A DNA stretch of 64,000 nt from NCBI RefSeq assembly GCF_042610375.1, contig NZ_JBGJZL010000010.1, positions 62,001 to 126,000 of the forward strand. Reading direction: 5' to 3'. The stretch is from CTSoil-075 sp042610375. Its GTDB lineage: Bacteria; Bacillota; Negativicutes; DSM-13327. Positions 1 through 8,132 of this stretch are shown here, piece by piece. The translations under genes and the position numbers were made by a program. The first letter of the stretch is position 1; the number at the start of each line of letters is the position of its first letter. A model generated the notes under the pieces. It was not told where the DNA came from. It did no database searches and saw nothing but the letters and a program-made list of their open reading frames with translations.

Positions 1-624
1 GGCTTGGGCAATATCACGCAAATTTTCTTCAGTGACTGCATCAAAAACCAGCCAATCCTCACCAAGCTTTACATGTTTGATGATTTCTTCATAAATGACT
101 GAAGAGCCACCCATTACTTTTTCTAAGGGGATTATACCAACTTTGCCATCTTCTCTTGACAATAAGTGAGGTATCCATGACTCTGTCACAGGCGTCTTAG
201 GGTCATGAGCAATCTCTGTCATGGAGATCGGCATACCTTCCAATAGTTGATGTCCACCGATTGTCACTCTGCACGTATTGGGAAAGGCTGGTGCAATGAC
301 TGTAATCATAGGCTTAAATGCTGTACAAGCAGCGGAAATCTCTGCCTTAATATTTCCTCGTAATGTTGAATCAATTTTTTTATACAGATGAGGTATGTCA
401 AGTTGCTCTACGATTTTGCAAGCCTTAGTCACTCGCTTTGCGGCAACGAAAGAAGCCTCTGCACGACTATCTGTATCTAGAACGAGAATATCTGCATGAT
501 TGACTAATGCTTCTGCCCTTTCAGATCCAAGTAGTACGATTGTCTGCAATCCAAACTTGCTAAATTGGACACCTGTATCGTTTGCCCCTGTTAAATCATC
601 TGCAATCACTAACAACTTAGGCAA
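1..624 (-). CDS. Four-carbon acid sugar kinase (DUF1537 family), N-terminal part
   Basis: The gene runs leftward off the window; 208 in-frame codons are present. The product begins PKLLVIADDLTGANDTG, the N-terminal signature of the four-carbon acid sugar kinase (OtnK/DtnK-like) family. It continues with KKIDSTLRGN near residue 95 and APAFPNTCR near residue 123, both hallmark motifs of the sugar-binding domain. Members phosphorylate compounds such as erythronate, threonate or denduronate-type acids with ATP in the cytoplasm. The start is a TTG at 624-622, chosen because GAGGTGATT lies just upstream and no ATG fits. It diverges from a GntR regulator, which probably controls it through the palindrome between them. 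The exact substrate cannot be read from this half. Confidence 0.88.
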   Translation of the reverse strand, partial: MPKLLVIADDLTGANDTGVQFSKFGLQTIVLLGSERAEALVNHADILVLDTDSRAEASFVAAKRVTKACKIVEQLDIPHLYKKIDSTLRGNIKAEISAACTAFKPMITVIAPAFPNTCRVTIGGHQLLEGMPISMTEIAHDPKTPVTESWIPHLLSREDGKVGIIPLEKVMGGSSVIYEEIIKHVKLGEDWLVFDAVTEENLRDIAQA

Positions 625-660
625 TGGAATCACCTCATATCTGTTAAATAAGAATTTTCT

Positions 661-686
661 GTTACATGTTGTATACAACATGTAAC
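661..686. promoter_or_regulatory. Perfect 26-bp palindrome, probable GntR operator
   Basis: The half-site GTTACATGTTGTA is followed directly by its exact reverse complement. The centre TTGTATACAA resembles operators of FCD-type GntR regulators. It sits in the divergent region between the sugar-acid kinase and the gntR gene, about 37 bases upstream of the kinase start. A further half-site ATGTAAC occurs at 814-820, just upstream of gntR. Confidence 0.7.
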
Positions 687-777
687 ATCTTCATGATACT
701 CCATCAAGGAAAAACTGTCAATACTGACAAGCATGAATAATATAAATTATCTGTTATATCATTTTTTCAAAAAAAAT

Positions 778-807
778 TTGACAAAGATTACTTAATTAAA
801 CTATATT
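778..807 (+). promoter_or_regulatory. Candidate promoter of gntR
   Basis: TTGACA at 778-783 is followed after 18 bases by TATATT at 802-807. The gntR start at 855 lies about 48 bases downstream. The half-operator ATGTAAC at 814-820 would overlap the transcription start, consistent with autoregulation. Confidence 0.55.
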
Positions 808-854
808 TTATAGATGTAACAGTTATTATCATTCGGAAAATGAGGGATTTAAAT

Positions 855-1541
855 ATGGAATTACCTAGAATTGACAATTCTAATCTGTGGGATAAAACTT
901 ACCTCCTTTTGAAAGACCGCATTATTCGGAGAGAATTTGCACCTAATCACAAACTATCCATTCCCGAATTATCAGCCCAACTCGGTGTGAGCCGAACCCC
1001 GATTCGCGATGCATTAAACCGTTTAGAAATGGATGGACTTGTTAAGACAGTTTCCAAGGTCGGAACCTTCGTCGTTGCCATTGAAATTGATGACGTCCTT
1101 GATCTGATTGACACAAGACTGATGATCGAATATTGGGTATTAGAAAAATTACCAACCTTACCTGAATCAGAATTGAACATAAAGATTGAGCAACTGGAAA
1201 AAATACTTGATCGTGCTTCTTCTTTAATCGAAAATGCCCCTCTTGAATCTTTTCTTAAATCCAATTACAATTTACAATTCCACATTGAATTTATCAATTT
1301 GGCAAATAACAAGAAAAATGCCGACATTTACTTAGGACTTATGAATTACCATTTCTGGGCAGTTGAACATTCCTTAATCACGAAAGAAATGGTCATGACC
1401 GCGATTAATCAGCATTATTCTATCGTCGAGGCATTAAAATGCCGAAATTTTTCAGATGCCAAAATAGCCATCAAATCACATTTGTATGACGCAAAAGAAC
1501 GTCTCATTAAACGTCTGCAAGATAATGGCGGACAAATATAA
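855..1541 (+). CDS. GntR family transcriptional regulator (FCD type)
   Basis: A DNA-binding regulator of 228 residues. The N-terminal winged helix-turn-helix shows LSAQLGVSRTPIRDALNRLE at about residues 39-58, the classic GntR recognition segment. The C-terminal all-helical region (about residues 85-220) is the FCD ligand-binding domain that usually senses a small organic acid. An in-frame ATG lies at 840, but AGGG at 843-846 is correctly spaced only for the ATG at 855, so that start is used. It diverges from the four-carbon acid sugar kinase and most likely represses that gene in the absence of its sugar acid; this target is inferred from position and from the palindrome at 661-686. Confidence 0.88.
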   Translation: MELPRIDNSNLWDKTYLLLKDRIIRREFAPNHKLSIPELSAQLGVSRTPIRDALNRLEMDGLVKTVSKVGTFVVAIEIDDVLDLIDTRLMIEYWVLEKLPTLPESELNIKIEQLEKILDRASSLIENAPLESFLKSNYNLQFHIEFINLANNKKNADIYLGLMNYHFWAVEHSLITKEMVMTAINQHYSIVEALKCRNFSDAKIAIKSHLYDAKERLIKRLQDNGGQI

Positions 1542-1564
1542 AGCATCTGTAAGATTGAAAAAAT

Positions 1565-1605
1565 CACACCCTGCTCACTCTGGCTAACCAGAGTGGCAGG
1601 GTGTG
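1565..1605. terminator. Bidirectional terminator between gntR and tnaA
   Basis: CACACCCTGC(T)CACTCTGG pairs with CCAGAGTGGCAGGGTGTG around a CTAA loop, an 18-bp stem with one bulge. It lies between two convergent genes and a T-rich stretch follows on the plus side. Confidence 0.85.
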
Positions 1606-1637
1606 TATTGTTTATCATGATTTATCTTTTCATTTCG

Positions 1638-3020
1638 CTAAGACTCAATTGGCTTTAACCGACAGAGAAAATGACGTAATACCTTAGGTTCATAAGTAAA
1701 CTCTAGTCCTTTAACTTGATCGCGTCGTTCCCAAATTTTTGCGAGTGCATCAACAATCACATCCATATGACGATCAGTATATACACGCCGAGGGATGGTT
1801 AAGCGCATGAACTCGACACCCGCTTTTTTCTGTACCCCAGTCTCTGGATCACGCCCAAGTAACAATGAGCCAACTTCCACTGGCCGAACACCCGCTTGAA
1901 GATAAAGTTCGTTCGATAGAGCTTGGGCGGGAAATTGTTCTGCAGGAATATGAGGCAAGAATTTCCCTGCATCTACAAATACAGCATGCCCGCCTACAGG
2001 CCACTGTATGGGAATACCACGTTTACGCAATTCCGCTCCCAAATATTCCACCTGACCAATTCTATTTTCCAAATAGTCAAAGTCGAGCCCCTCATGCAGG
2101 CCAACAGCCAAACATTCCATATCCCGCCCTGACAAACCACCGTAGGTAACAAAACCTTCCATAGGTACACAAGAAGCACTTGCTGCAGCAAATAAATGTC
2201 CGTCATCTTTAATTGCAATCAAGCCACCCATGTTGACAATTGCATCTTTTTTGGCACTCATCGTTAAGAAATCGCCCATTCCATACATTTCAGCCACAAT
2301 TTCTTTGATCTCTTTATGAGCATAACCAACTTCACGTTTTTTGATGAAATATGCATTTTCTGCAAAGCGTGCAGAGTCAAAATTAATTTTAATGCCAAAC
2401 TGATCGGCAATCTTTCTTACGCCACGAACATTTTCCATGGATACAGGTTGCCCACCAGCCGAGTTACAAGTCACAGTTATAATAATAAAAGCAATATTTT
2501 CTGGACCTTTCTCTACAATGAAGTTTTCCAAACGTTCCAAATCAAAATTCCCTTTAAAAGGGTGTTCCTTTTGCGTATCAAAGGCATCATCAATGACTAA
2601 ATTAACAGGAATCCCACCACTCATTTCAATCCATGCCATGGTTGTATCAAAATGCATATTACCTAAAATATATTGGCCTTTTTGTTTGATTAAGTGAGGA
2701 AATAGAACCTGTTCTGCACCTCGTCCTTGATGAGTCGGAATGACATGATCATAGTTGAAAATATCTTTAACCGCCTTCTTAACCTTATAAAAAGACTTAC
2801 TGCCAGCATAAGATTCATCACCGAGCATCATGGCTGACCACTGTTGGTCACTCATTGCTCCAGTACCACTATCAGTGAGAAGGTCAATGTATACATCCTC
2901 AGATTTCAGCGCAAACGGATTATACCCTGCAGCTTCTAAGGCCTCGATTCTTGCCTCTTGAGAAATCTTACGAATTGGTTCCACCATTTTTATGCGATAT
3001 GGTTCTGCTGTTCTTTCCAT
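1638..3020 (-). CDS. tnaA: Tryptophanase (L-tryptophan indole-lyase)
   Basis: A PLP enzyme of 460 residues that cleaves L-tryptophan to indole, pyruvate and ammonia. THQGRGAEQ (about 96-104), TCNSAGGQPVS (about 184-194) and the Schiff-base lysine in MSAKKDA (second K, about residue 258) are present. Tyrosine phenol-lyase is the close alternative. The C-terminal PVEVGSLLLGRDPETG and DSARFAENAYFIK follow tryptophanase rather than the RSMERG and DATRCVENAYFIK of tyrosine phenol-lyase, so tryptophanase is preferred. The start at 3020 is chosen because GGGGG lies 8-12 bases upstream; a longer reading frame to 3053 lacks this. It is preceded by a sigma-54 promoter and an adjacent TyrR-like activator, and is likely induced by aromatic amino acids. 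Confidence 0.93.
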   Translation of the reverse strand: MERTAEPYRIKMVEPIRKISQEARIEALEAAGYNPFALKSEDVYIDLLTDSGTGAMSDQQWSAMMLGDESYAGSKSFYKVKKAVKDIFNYDHVIPTHQGRGAEQVLFPHLIKQKGQYILGNMHFDTTMAWIEMSGGIPVNLVIDDAFDTQKEHPFKGNFDLERLENFIVEKGPENIAFIIITVTCNSAGGQPVSMENVRGVRKIADQFGIKINFDSARFAENAYFIKKREVGYAHKEIKEIVAEMYGMGDFLTMSAKKDAIVNMGGLIAIKDDGHLFAAASASCVPMEGFVTYGGLSGRDMECLAVGLHEGLDFDYLENRIGQVEYLGAELRKRGIPIQWPVGGHAVFVDAGKFLPHIPAEQFPAQALSNELYLQAGVRPVEVGSLLLGRDPETGVQKKAGVEFMRLTIPRRVYTDRHMDVIVDALAKIWERRDQVKGLEFTYEPKVLRHFLCRLKPIES

Positions 3021-3068
3021 CTTTATATCCCCCTTGTTCTTACCATGAATCACTTATTATGATATAAA

Positions 3069-3084
3069 GCAAGTTTCATGCCAA
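3069..3084 (-). promoter_or_regulatory. Sigma-54 (-24/-12) promoter of tnaA
   Basis: On the minus strand the sequence reads TTGGCATGAAACTTGCT. This matches the sigma-54 consensus TGGCAC-N5-TTGC with exactly 10 bases between the invariant GG and GC. It lies about 50 bases upstream of the tnaA start and next to a gene for a sigma-54-dependent activator. Confidence 0.85.
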
Positions 3085-3129
3085 AGGATACATCAAGAGA
3101 ACTCCTCCTTTCTTGGTGAAACTGATAAA

Positions 3130-3180
3130 AAAAAGTGATAAGTTTTCTTCTCAATAGAGAAAAAAACTTATCACTTTTAT
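3130..3180 (-). terminator. Terminator of the TyrR-like regulator gene
   Basis: AAAGTGATAAGTTTT pairs with AAAACTTATCACTTT around an A/T-rich loop. On the minus strand the hairpin is followed by a run of eight Ts. It separates the regulator transcript from the tnaA promoter. Confidence 0.85.
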
Positions 3181-3271
3181 ATGGAATTAAAAAATATACC
3201 CCTTCTCAATTTTAAGTCAGTACAGTATGGTTGTCCCTCTATGCTGTGGTTTGGCATAAACCAAACTTACT

Positions 3272-4873
3272 TTACAATCGATAATTTTTCATTTTATTCA
3301 GTACTGTTGTATTCGATACTCCAAGAACTTGCCCAGCTAATCGAGATGAAGGATATCTTTCCAACACTTTAATCAATATTTCTTTTTCAATATGAGCTAC
3401 AACCTCTTTTAGTCGAAATCCTGTATCGAAATTTGGAATTTCAATCTGCATCATGTTTTTTCCCAATAAGGTATTCTGTGCTTTTCCTGTAGGTTCTCCG
3501 ATATCAGACCATATGGCAAAATCATGAGGAGTTATTTCCCGGGAATTAAGTAAATTGATAATACGTTCTAAGGTATTTTCTAGCTGTCTTACATTGCCTG
3601 GCCATTCCTGATTCATCAAATATCTTACACTATCTCGGGTTAAATGAGCCTCCGGTTTATGCAATTTGGCACAAATTTTTCCGATCAGATGTTGAGCGAG
3701 AAGAGGAATATCTTCTTTCCGTTCCCTAAGAGAGGGAATAATAAAGGGAATCACATTCAGACGATAATATAGATCTTCACGAAATTCTCCCTTGCGGACC
3801 ATTTCCTCAAGATTGCGGTGAGTTGCGGCAACGATACGGACATCGACCCTCAGTTCTTTGCTTCCCCCCACTCTACGAATGGTGCCTTCCTGTAATGTAC
3901 GTAATAATCGCACCTGAACTAATAGAGGTAATTCTCCAATTTCATCTAAAAATAAAGTACCGCCATCCGCTTGTTCAAACAAACCACGTTTGCCACCCTT
4001 ACTCGCCCCTGTAAAAGCGCCTTCTTCATAACCAAACAATTCACTTTCTAACAGGTTTTCAGGCAATGCAGTGCAATTAACGGCAATAAAAGGAGCTTGC
4101 CTTCTTGGTCCTCCTGTATGTAAAGCACTGGCAAACAGTTCTTTTCCCGTACCACTTTCACCACGAAGGAGGACAGTAGAGCAACTCCGCGCTACCGTCC
4201 GCGCCGCCGTAATGAGCTGACTCATTTTTTCACTTTGAAAAATGATTTCATCAAAAGTCTTCAAATGCCGTATTTTATCCACCTTAGAACTAATCGCTTC
4301 AGCCTGCCTAAAATCTGTAATAGTAGCAACAGCACCAATAATTTGCCTACGATCATTCATGATGGGTTGACTACTCATCAGATAGCGAATCCTTTTACCC
4401 ACTTTTTTTACTCTGCCTTCTTGCAATGTATAGGTTTTGCCAGAACGCAAGGTTTCAGAAATAAAATGATTCTTTCCCAGTATTTCTTCAACCCCACATC
4501 CGATTACATCTTGGGCGATTGAAAGAAACAAATTACTAAAAACTTCATTAATATGTGTGATTTTCCCTTCTTTGTCAATGCCTAAAATTCCCTCATCCAC
4601 AGAATTAAGAATCGTTTTTAAGGTATCTTCCCGTTCTTCATAAGGCATTTGATCACGAAAGTCTACGGCCCTCACCTCTGGCACTCGCCTTAGTTCATCC
4701 ATTAATTGATGAGCCATCTTGATTCCATCACAACAAAATTTGATAACCATTCCCTGATTTGGTAATACTTCCATAGCGATTTTATCAATATGATTTCGCT
4801 CTGTCAGACTAAAGATTTCATAACCTAAGCCAGGACGATCAATAAAATCAATTTGAATCACATATTCTTGCAT
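3272..4873 (-). CDS. TyrR-like sigma-54-dependent transcriptional activator (ACT-PAS-AAA+-HTH)
   Basis: 533 residues with the domain order of TyrR: an N-terminal ACT domain (about 1-75, amino-acid binding), a PAS domain (about 80-185), a sigma-54 AAA+ domain and a C-terminal Fis-type helix-turn-helix (VLGVSNTTVLNKM). Walker A is GESGTGKE and Walker B is GTLFLDEIGELP. The GAFTGA loop is intact, so it should contact sigma-54, unlike E. coli TyrR. The start at 4873 is taken because GAAAGG precedes it at a fair distance; an ATG at 4930 lies inside the upstream terminator. It very probably activates the neighbouring tnaA from the -24/-12 promoter in response to aromatic amino acids; the effector is inferred from the ACT domain. 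Confidence 0.9.
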   Translation of the reverse strand: MQEYVIQIDFIDRPGLGYEIFSLTERNHIDKIAMEVLPNQGMVIKFCCDGIKMAHQLMDELRRVPEVRAVDFRDQMPYEEREDTLKTILNSVDEGILGIDKEGKITHINEVFSNLFLSIAQDVIGCGVEEILGKNHFISETLRSGKTYTLQEGRVKKVGKRIRYLMSSQPIMNDRRQIIGAVATITDFRQAEAISSKVDKIRHLKTFDEIIFQSEKMSQLITAARTVARSCSTVLLRGESGTGKELFASALHTGGPRRQAPFIAVNCTALPENLLESELFGYEEGAFTGASKGGKRGLFEQADGGTLFLDEIGELPLLVQVRLLRTLQEGTIRRVGGSKELRVDVRIVAATHRNLEEMVRKGEFREDLYYRLNVIPFIIPSLRERKEDIPLLAQHLIGKICAKLHKPEAHLTRDSVRYLMNQEWPGNVRQLENTLERIINLLNSREITPHDFAIWSDIGEPTGKAQNTLLGKNMMQIEIPNFDTGFRLKEVVAHIEKEILIKVLERYPSSRLAGQVLGVSNTTVLNKMKNYRL

Positions 4874-4910
4874 AAGGTAACATCCTTTCTCCAAGACACA
4901 CTCATTGCTC

Positions 4911-4950
4911 AAAGAATCCTGCACCATCAAAAGGCGCAGGATTCTTTTTT
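4911..4950. terminator. Terminator between ybaK and the TyrR-like gene
   Basis: AAAGAATCCTGC pairs with GCAGGATTCTTT. A T-run follows on the plus strand and a weaker one on the minus strand. It most likely ends the leftward operon whose last gene is ybaK. Confidence 0.7.
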
Positions 4951-4965
4951 AAAACGATGATAAAG

Positions 4966-5424
4966 TTAACAGCAAACATCGATGACCTTTGCCTTAGTAA
5001 TTTCACACAATCGATCTGGACTGACTGGTAATGCAGAATTAGCTGTACCAGCAGCTGCATAGACAATCTCAAAATCCCAGAGACTTTGATCTAAATAAAG
5101 AGGGATCTCTTTGAGTAAGCCAATGGGCGATACACCACCAGGGGGAAAACCTGTCGACTCTGCGACTGTCTCTCCGTCGGCAAATCGAACTTTTTTCACA
5201 CCAAGAAGTTTAGTCAATTTCTTAGTGTTTATTTTTTTATCACCGCAGGTGACAACTAATAAAGGTTGACCATCAGCTAAAAATACTAGTGTTTTAGCAA
5301 TCTGAGCAGGTTTTACACCAAGAGCCTCAGCCGCTAATTCTGAAGTATGAGTACTTTGGTCAAACAAGATAATTTTTAGGTCTGGAAATGATTTAAGAAA
5401 TGATTTAACACGTTCAAGTGGCAT
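4966..5424 (-). CDS. YbaK/EbsC family aminoacyl-tRNA deacylase
   Basis: 152 residues spanning a single YbaK/ProX editing domain. Recognisable parts are AKTLVFLADGQPLLVVTCGDKKI, with the conserved substrate-binding lysine, and GFPPGGVSPIGL, the glycine-rich loop. Family members hydrolyse mischarged tRNA, for example Cys-tRNA(Pro), in the cytoplasm. AGGAG lies 8 bases upstream of the ATG at 5424, so the longer frame to 5484, which would overlap cbiO, is rejected. It is the last gene of the leftward cbiMQO operon, 35 bases after cbiO. No functional link with metal transport is evident. Confidence 0.85.
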   Translation of the reverse strand: MPLERVKSFLKSFPDLKIILFDQSTHTSELAAEALGVKPAQIAKTLVFLADGQPLLVVTCGDKKINTKKLTKLLGVKKVRFADGETVAESTGFPPGGVSPIGLLKEIPLYLDQSLWDFEIVYAAAGTANSALPVSPDRLCEITKAKVIDVCC

Positions 5425-5459
5425 GTAAAAAAACTCCTTTAGTGATATTCTGCTCGTTC

Positions 5460-6212
5460 TCATTTTTGACCGCAAAAAGGACATCCTTGCATTCTCATTG
5501 GCTTTTCTAAATGAGCACGGCTAAGCAATTCTTCATCCTTAAAAATTTCTACTGTAGGACGATCGGCAATGATGATACCATCACACAATACAATGGTGCG
5601 CTCACATAAATCGAGCACCAGGTCTAGATCATGAGTCGCAATAATTTTCGTATGAGTAAAACTTTGTAACAAATGAATTAATTGGCGTCTTGCTTTGGGA
5701 TCAAGCCCTGACGTTGGCTCATCCATAACTAAAATATCTGGCAGCATAGAAAGGACGGAAGCAATAGCCACAGAACGTTTTTGCCCTCCTGATAATTTAT
5801 AAGGAGGGCGGTCTTTTAAATGACTAGCTCCCACAGTCTCTAAAGCCGCTATGACCCGTTGCTCAACTTCTTCTATTGGAAGACCTAAATTAAGAGGTCC
5901 AAAGGCAACATCATCGAAAACCGTCGGCATAAAAAGTTGATCATCGGGATTTTGAAAAACCATCCCCACACAACGCCGGATATGAGATAAGGTTTGTTTC
6001 GTCAAAGGATAATCTCCAATGCGTACAGTCCCTACCGTCGGAACCAAAACACCAATTAAATGAGATAGTAAAGTTGACTTTCCGGCACCATTTGCTCCAA
6101 CAATGGCCACAGATTCACCATGTACAATTCGCAAAGAAAGACCACTGAGAGCTTTTGTTTTGTCAGGATAGGTATATTCTAACTCTTTTATTTCAATAAT
6201 ATGATGGCTCAT
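5460..6212 (-). CDS. cbiO: ECF transporter ATPase for cobalt or nickel
   Basis: 250-residue ATPase of an energy-coupling-factor importer. Walker A GANGAGKST, Q-loop VFQNPDDQLF, signature LSGGQKRS and Walker B ILVMDEPTSGLD are all present. The protein ends in GCPFCGQK, a CxxC tail not needed for ATPase function. The ATG at 6212 overlaps the stop of cbiQ as ATGA, with GGGGG placed for that start, so the two are translationally coupled. It powers uptake through CbiQ and CbiM. Confidence 0.92.
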   Translation of the reverse strand: MSHHIIEIKELEYTYPDKTKALSGLSLRIVHGESVAIVGANGAGKSTLLSHLIGVLVPTVGTVRIGDYPLTKQTLSHIRRCVGMVFQNPDDQLFMPTVFDDVAFGPLNLGLPIEEVEQRVIAALETVGASHLKDRPPYKLSGGQKRSVAIASVLSMLPDILVMDEPTSGLDPKARRQLIHLLQSFTHTKIIATHDLDLVLDLCERTIVLCDGIIIADRPTVEIFKDEELLSRAHLEKPMRMQGCPFCGQK

Positions 6213-7021
6213 CAGTAACCCCCTACGAGCAATGTACCCAACCACTGAGAAATATTAACTAAGCGCAAAATAATAAAGACCGCAGACCAGCCAAGAAGAT
6301 AGATGACATCCATTCCTACAAGCTTTTTTTGCCCTCTAAGCCTTACTTCGCCATCAAAACCTCTACATAACATAGCCTGATAAATGCGTTGAGCTCGATC
6401 AATGGTACGTAATAAAAGCTGTCCTAATAAAGAACCCCAAATTCCATATTGAATGCCTTCCCCATGAAAAGAGCGCAGAGAATAAGCACGAAGGGTCCTA
6501 ATAAATTCTTCTAACAATACATATAAATAGCGGTACATAAACAGCAGTTGAACCACCAAGACTTTGGGAACCTTAAGTCTCAGCAAAGCCATACCAATCG
6601 CATCAATGCCTGTCGTTGCAACTAAAACCAAGGCCGCCGTGACCGCCAATATAAAACGTAACAAAATGGAAATAAAAGAAACCCAACCACCGGAAATGAA
6701 AAAAGGTCCAACGTACACGAGAGGTATTCGGTCAAAAATAGGATTAAAAATACCAATAAATAAGACAAACGGCAGTGCCAGCAATACACGATTTAAGATA
6801 GGATTGATCGGCAGCTCGCCGAGAATAATCACTATCATGGGATAAATCATCATAGGAAATAAACCACTGATCTCATATTTTGAAAAAGAAGCAACAACGA
6901 TTAAGAAAATAACAGTCGTAAGCAACTTTACACAAGGATTGATCAGGTGAATCATTGTTGCCTTACTTGCCATCTCATCCAATTGTTTCAAATCTAACCA
7001 ATAGGATTCTATTTTACTCAT
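6212..7021 (-). CDS. cbiQ: ECF transporter transmembrane protein CbiQ
   Basis: 269-residue T component of the cobalt/nickel ECF importer. Hydrophobic segments fill residues about 28-170 and the C-terminal end. The cytoplasmic region carries the coupling motifs RAYSLRSFHG and AQRIYQAMLCRGF, which fit the ARG-type signatures that contact the ATPase. AGGAG lies 7 bases upstream of the ATG. It sits between cbiM and cbiO in a tight operon. Confidence 0.9.
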   Translation of the reverse strand: MSKIESYWLDLKQLDEMASKATMIHLINPCVKLLTTVIFLIVVASFSKYEISGLFPMMIYPMIVIILGELPINPILNRVLLALPFVLFIGIFNPIFDRIPLVYVGPFFISGGWVSFISILLRFILAVTAALVLVATTGIDAIGMALLRLKVPKVLVVQLLFMYRYLYVLLEEFIRTLRAYSLRSFHGEGIQYGIWGSLLGQLLLRTIDRAQRIYQAMLCRGFDGEVRLRGQKKLVGMDVIYLLGWSAVFIILRLVNISQWLGTLLVGGY

Positions 7022-7064
7022 ATGTAACTCCTAAAATGCTACAAAGATGATTATGATGGTTATA

Positions 7065-8108
7065 TTAATTATTTTTTGTGGCCAAACGCAAACCTTTTCC
7101 AATGATTCCTGCTAACAGTAAGGTCATGATCGCACCGACTAAACCAGCAACAGACGTACCACTGTTAACCGCAGGCCATGACTCTCCGCCTTTACTATTT
7201 GCCACACTCGTCGCGACATTTTCTTCAGCTTTAAAATTATATTCAGGGAAAAAAGCAACTTTTTTCTGGATAGTAGCGAGTATCGTATAAAGATCATTCT
7301 CAGGTTCACTTAATTCTTGTTGTCCAGTCGCTTTGGCGATTGACCATTCCAATCCATCTGGATCAGCCGAAGCAAACCAAGATAAACCACCAGCCGTAAT
7401 AAGACTAACCAGCAACAATCCCACTAAAACAGGCTTTATTCTCATGTTCCCCAAGGGTTGTGACATAGCTGCTTTACGAATGATTTCGGGTCTTTCTTTC
7501 CAAATAAATAAAATAACGGCCGTTGTTACTACACCTTCAACAATGCCAATTGCTAAATGAATAGGTTGCATTAAAAGAACAAAGGTGGTAAAAGGCAAAT
7601 CAGAAATTCCAGAATAAATGGTTTCCAGAACCACTCCAAAAGCACCTAATTGCAGTCCAACAATAGCCGCTAGTATTGTACCAAGTAAAAGTCGTTTCTG
7701 ATTTGGACTCTCGCCCACAATTTGTTTATAAATCAAAGGATAGGCAATGAAACAAGGAAAAAATCCTAAATTGAAGACATTACAACCTAACGCTAACAAT
7801 CCTCCATCGGCAAAAAATAATGCTTGAATCGTTAATACAGAAGCAATGGTTAAAAATGCAGCATGAGGTCCGAGTAGTATAGACAAAATCATGGCACCAC
7901 CAAGATGTCCACTTGAACCCGTCCCTGGAATTGAAAAATTGATCATCTGAGCCGCAAAGATAAAAGCTCCTAGCACTCCCATTAATGGCACCTTATTTTC
8001 ATCAAGGACTTTTGTTACCTTCTTGGCTGAATACAGAGCAAGACCTGCAGTCGCTAGCCACATTGTCCCTCCGACGGCTGGCGAAATCAAAGCATCTGCC
8101 ATATGCAT
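7065..8108 (-). CDS. cbiM: Cobalt/nickel ECF substrate-binding component, CbiM fused to a CbiN-like PDGLE domain
   Basis: 347 residues. The first residues MHMADALISPAVGG form the N-terminal metal site of CbiM/NikM proteins, in which His2 is a ligand. GSSGHLGGA near residue 67 gives another conserved metal-binding His. Six or seven membrane segments follow. The C-terminal third has a membrane helix, the motif ADPDGLEWS and a last hydrophobic helix, matching the CbiN/PDGLE module as a fusion. The ATG at 8108 is required to place His2 correctly; a TTG at 8117 abuts the AGGAG and is rejected. Cobalt versus nickel cannot be decided; no cobalamin riboswitch precedes the operon. Confidence 0.88.
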   Translation of the reverse strand: MHMADALISPAVGGTMWLATAGLALYSAKKVTKVLDENKVPLMGVLGAFIFAAQMINFSIPGTGSSGHLGGAMILSILLGPHAAFLTIASVLTIQALFFADGGLLALGCNVFNLGFFPCFIAYPLIYKQIVGESPNQKRLLLGTILAAIVGLQLGAFGVVLETIYSGISDLPFTTFVLLMQPIHLAIGIVEGVVTTAVILFIWKERPEIIRKAAMSQPLGNMRIKPVLVGLLLVSLITAGGLSWFASADPDGLEWSIAKATGQQELSEPENDLYTILATIQKKVAFFPEYNFKAEENVATSVANSKGGESWPAVNSGTSVAGLVGAIMTLLLAGIIGKGLRLATKNN

Positions 8109-8132
8109 GCCAATCAACTCCTTTCATTTTCT

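Noticed and set aside
1638..3020. Tyrosine phenol-lyase as the identity of the PLP lyase
   Set aside because: The family-specific segments (DSARFAENAYFIK, PVEVGSLLLGRDPETG) follow tryptophanase, not tyrosine phenol-lyase.
7022..8132. Cobalamin or nickel riboswitch for the cbi operon
   Set aside because: The gaps before cbiM (24 bases) and cbiQ (43 bases) are too small, and no B12-box-like sequence was seen.
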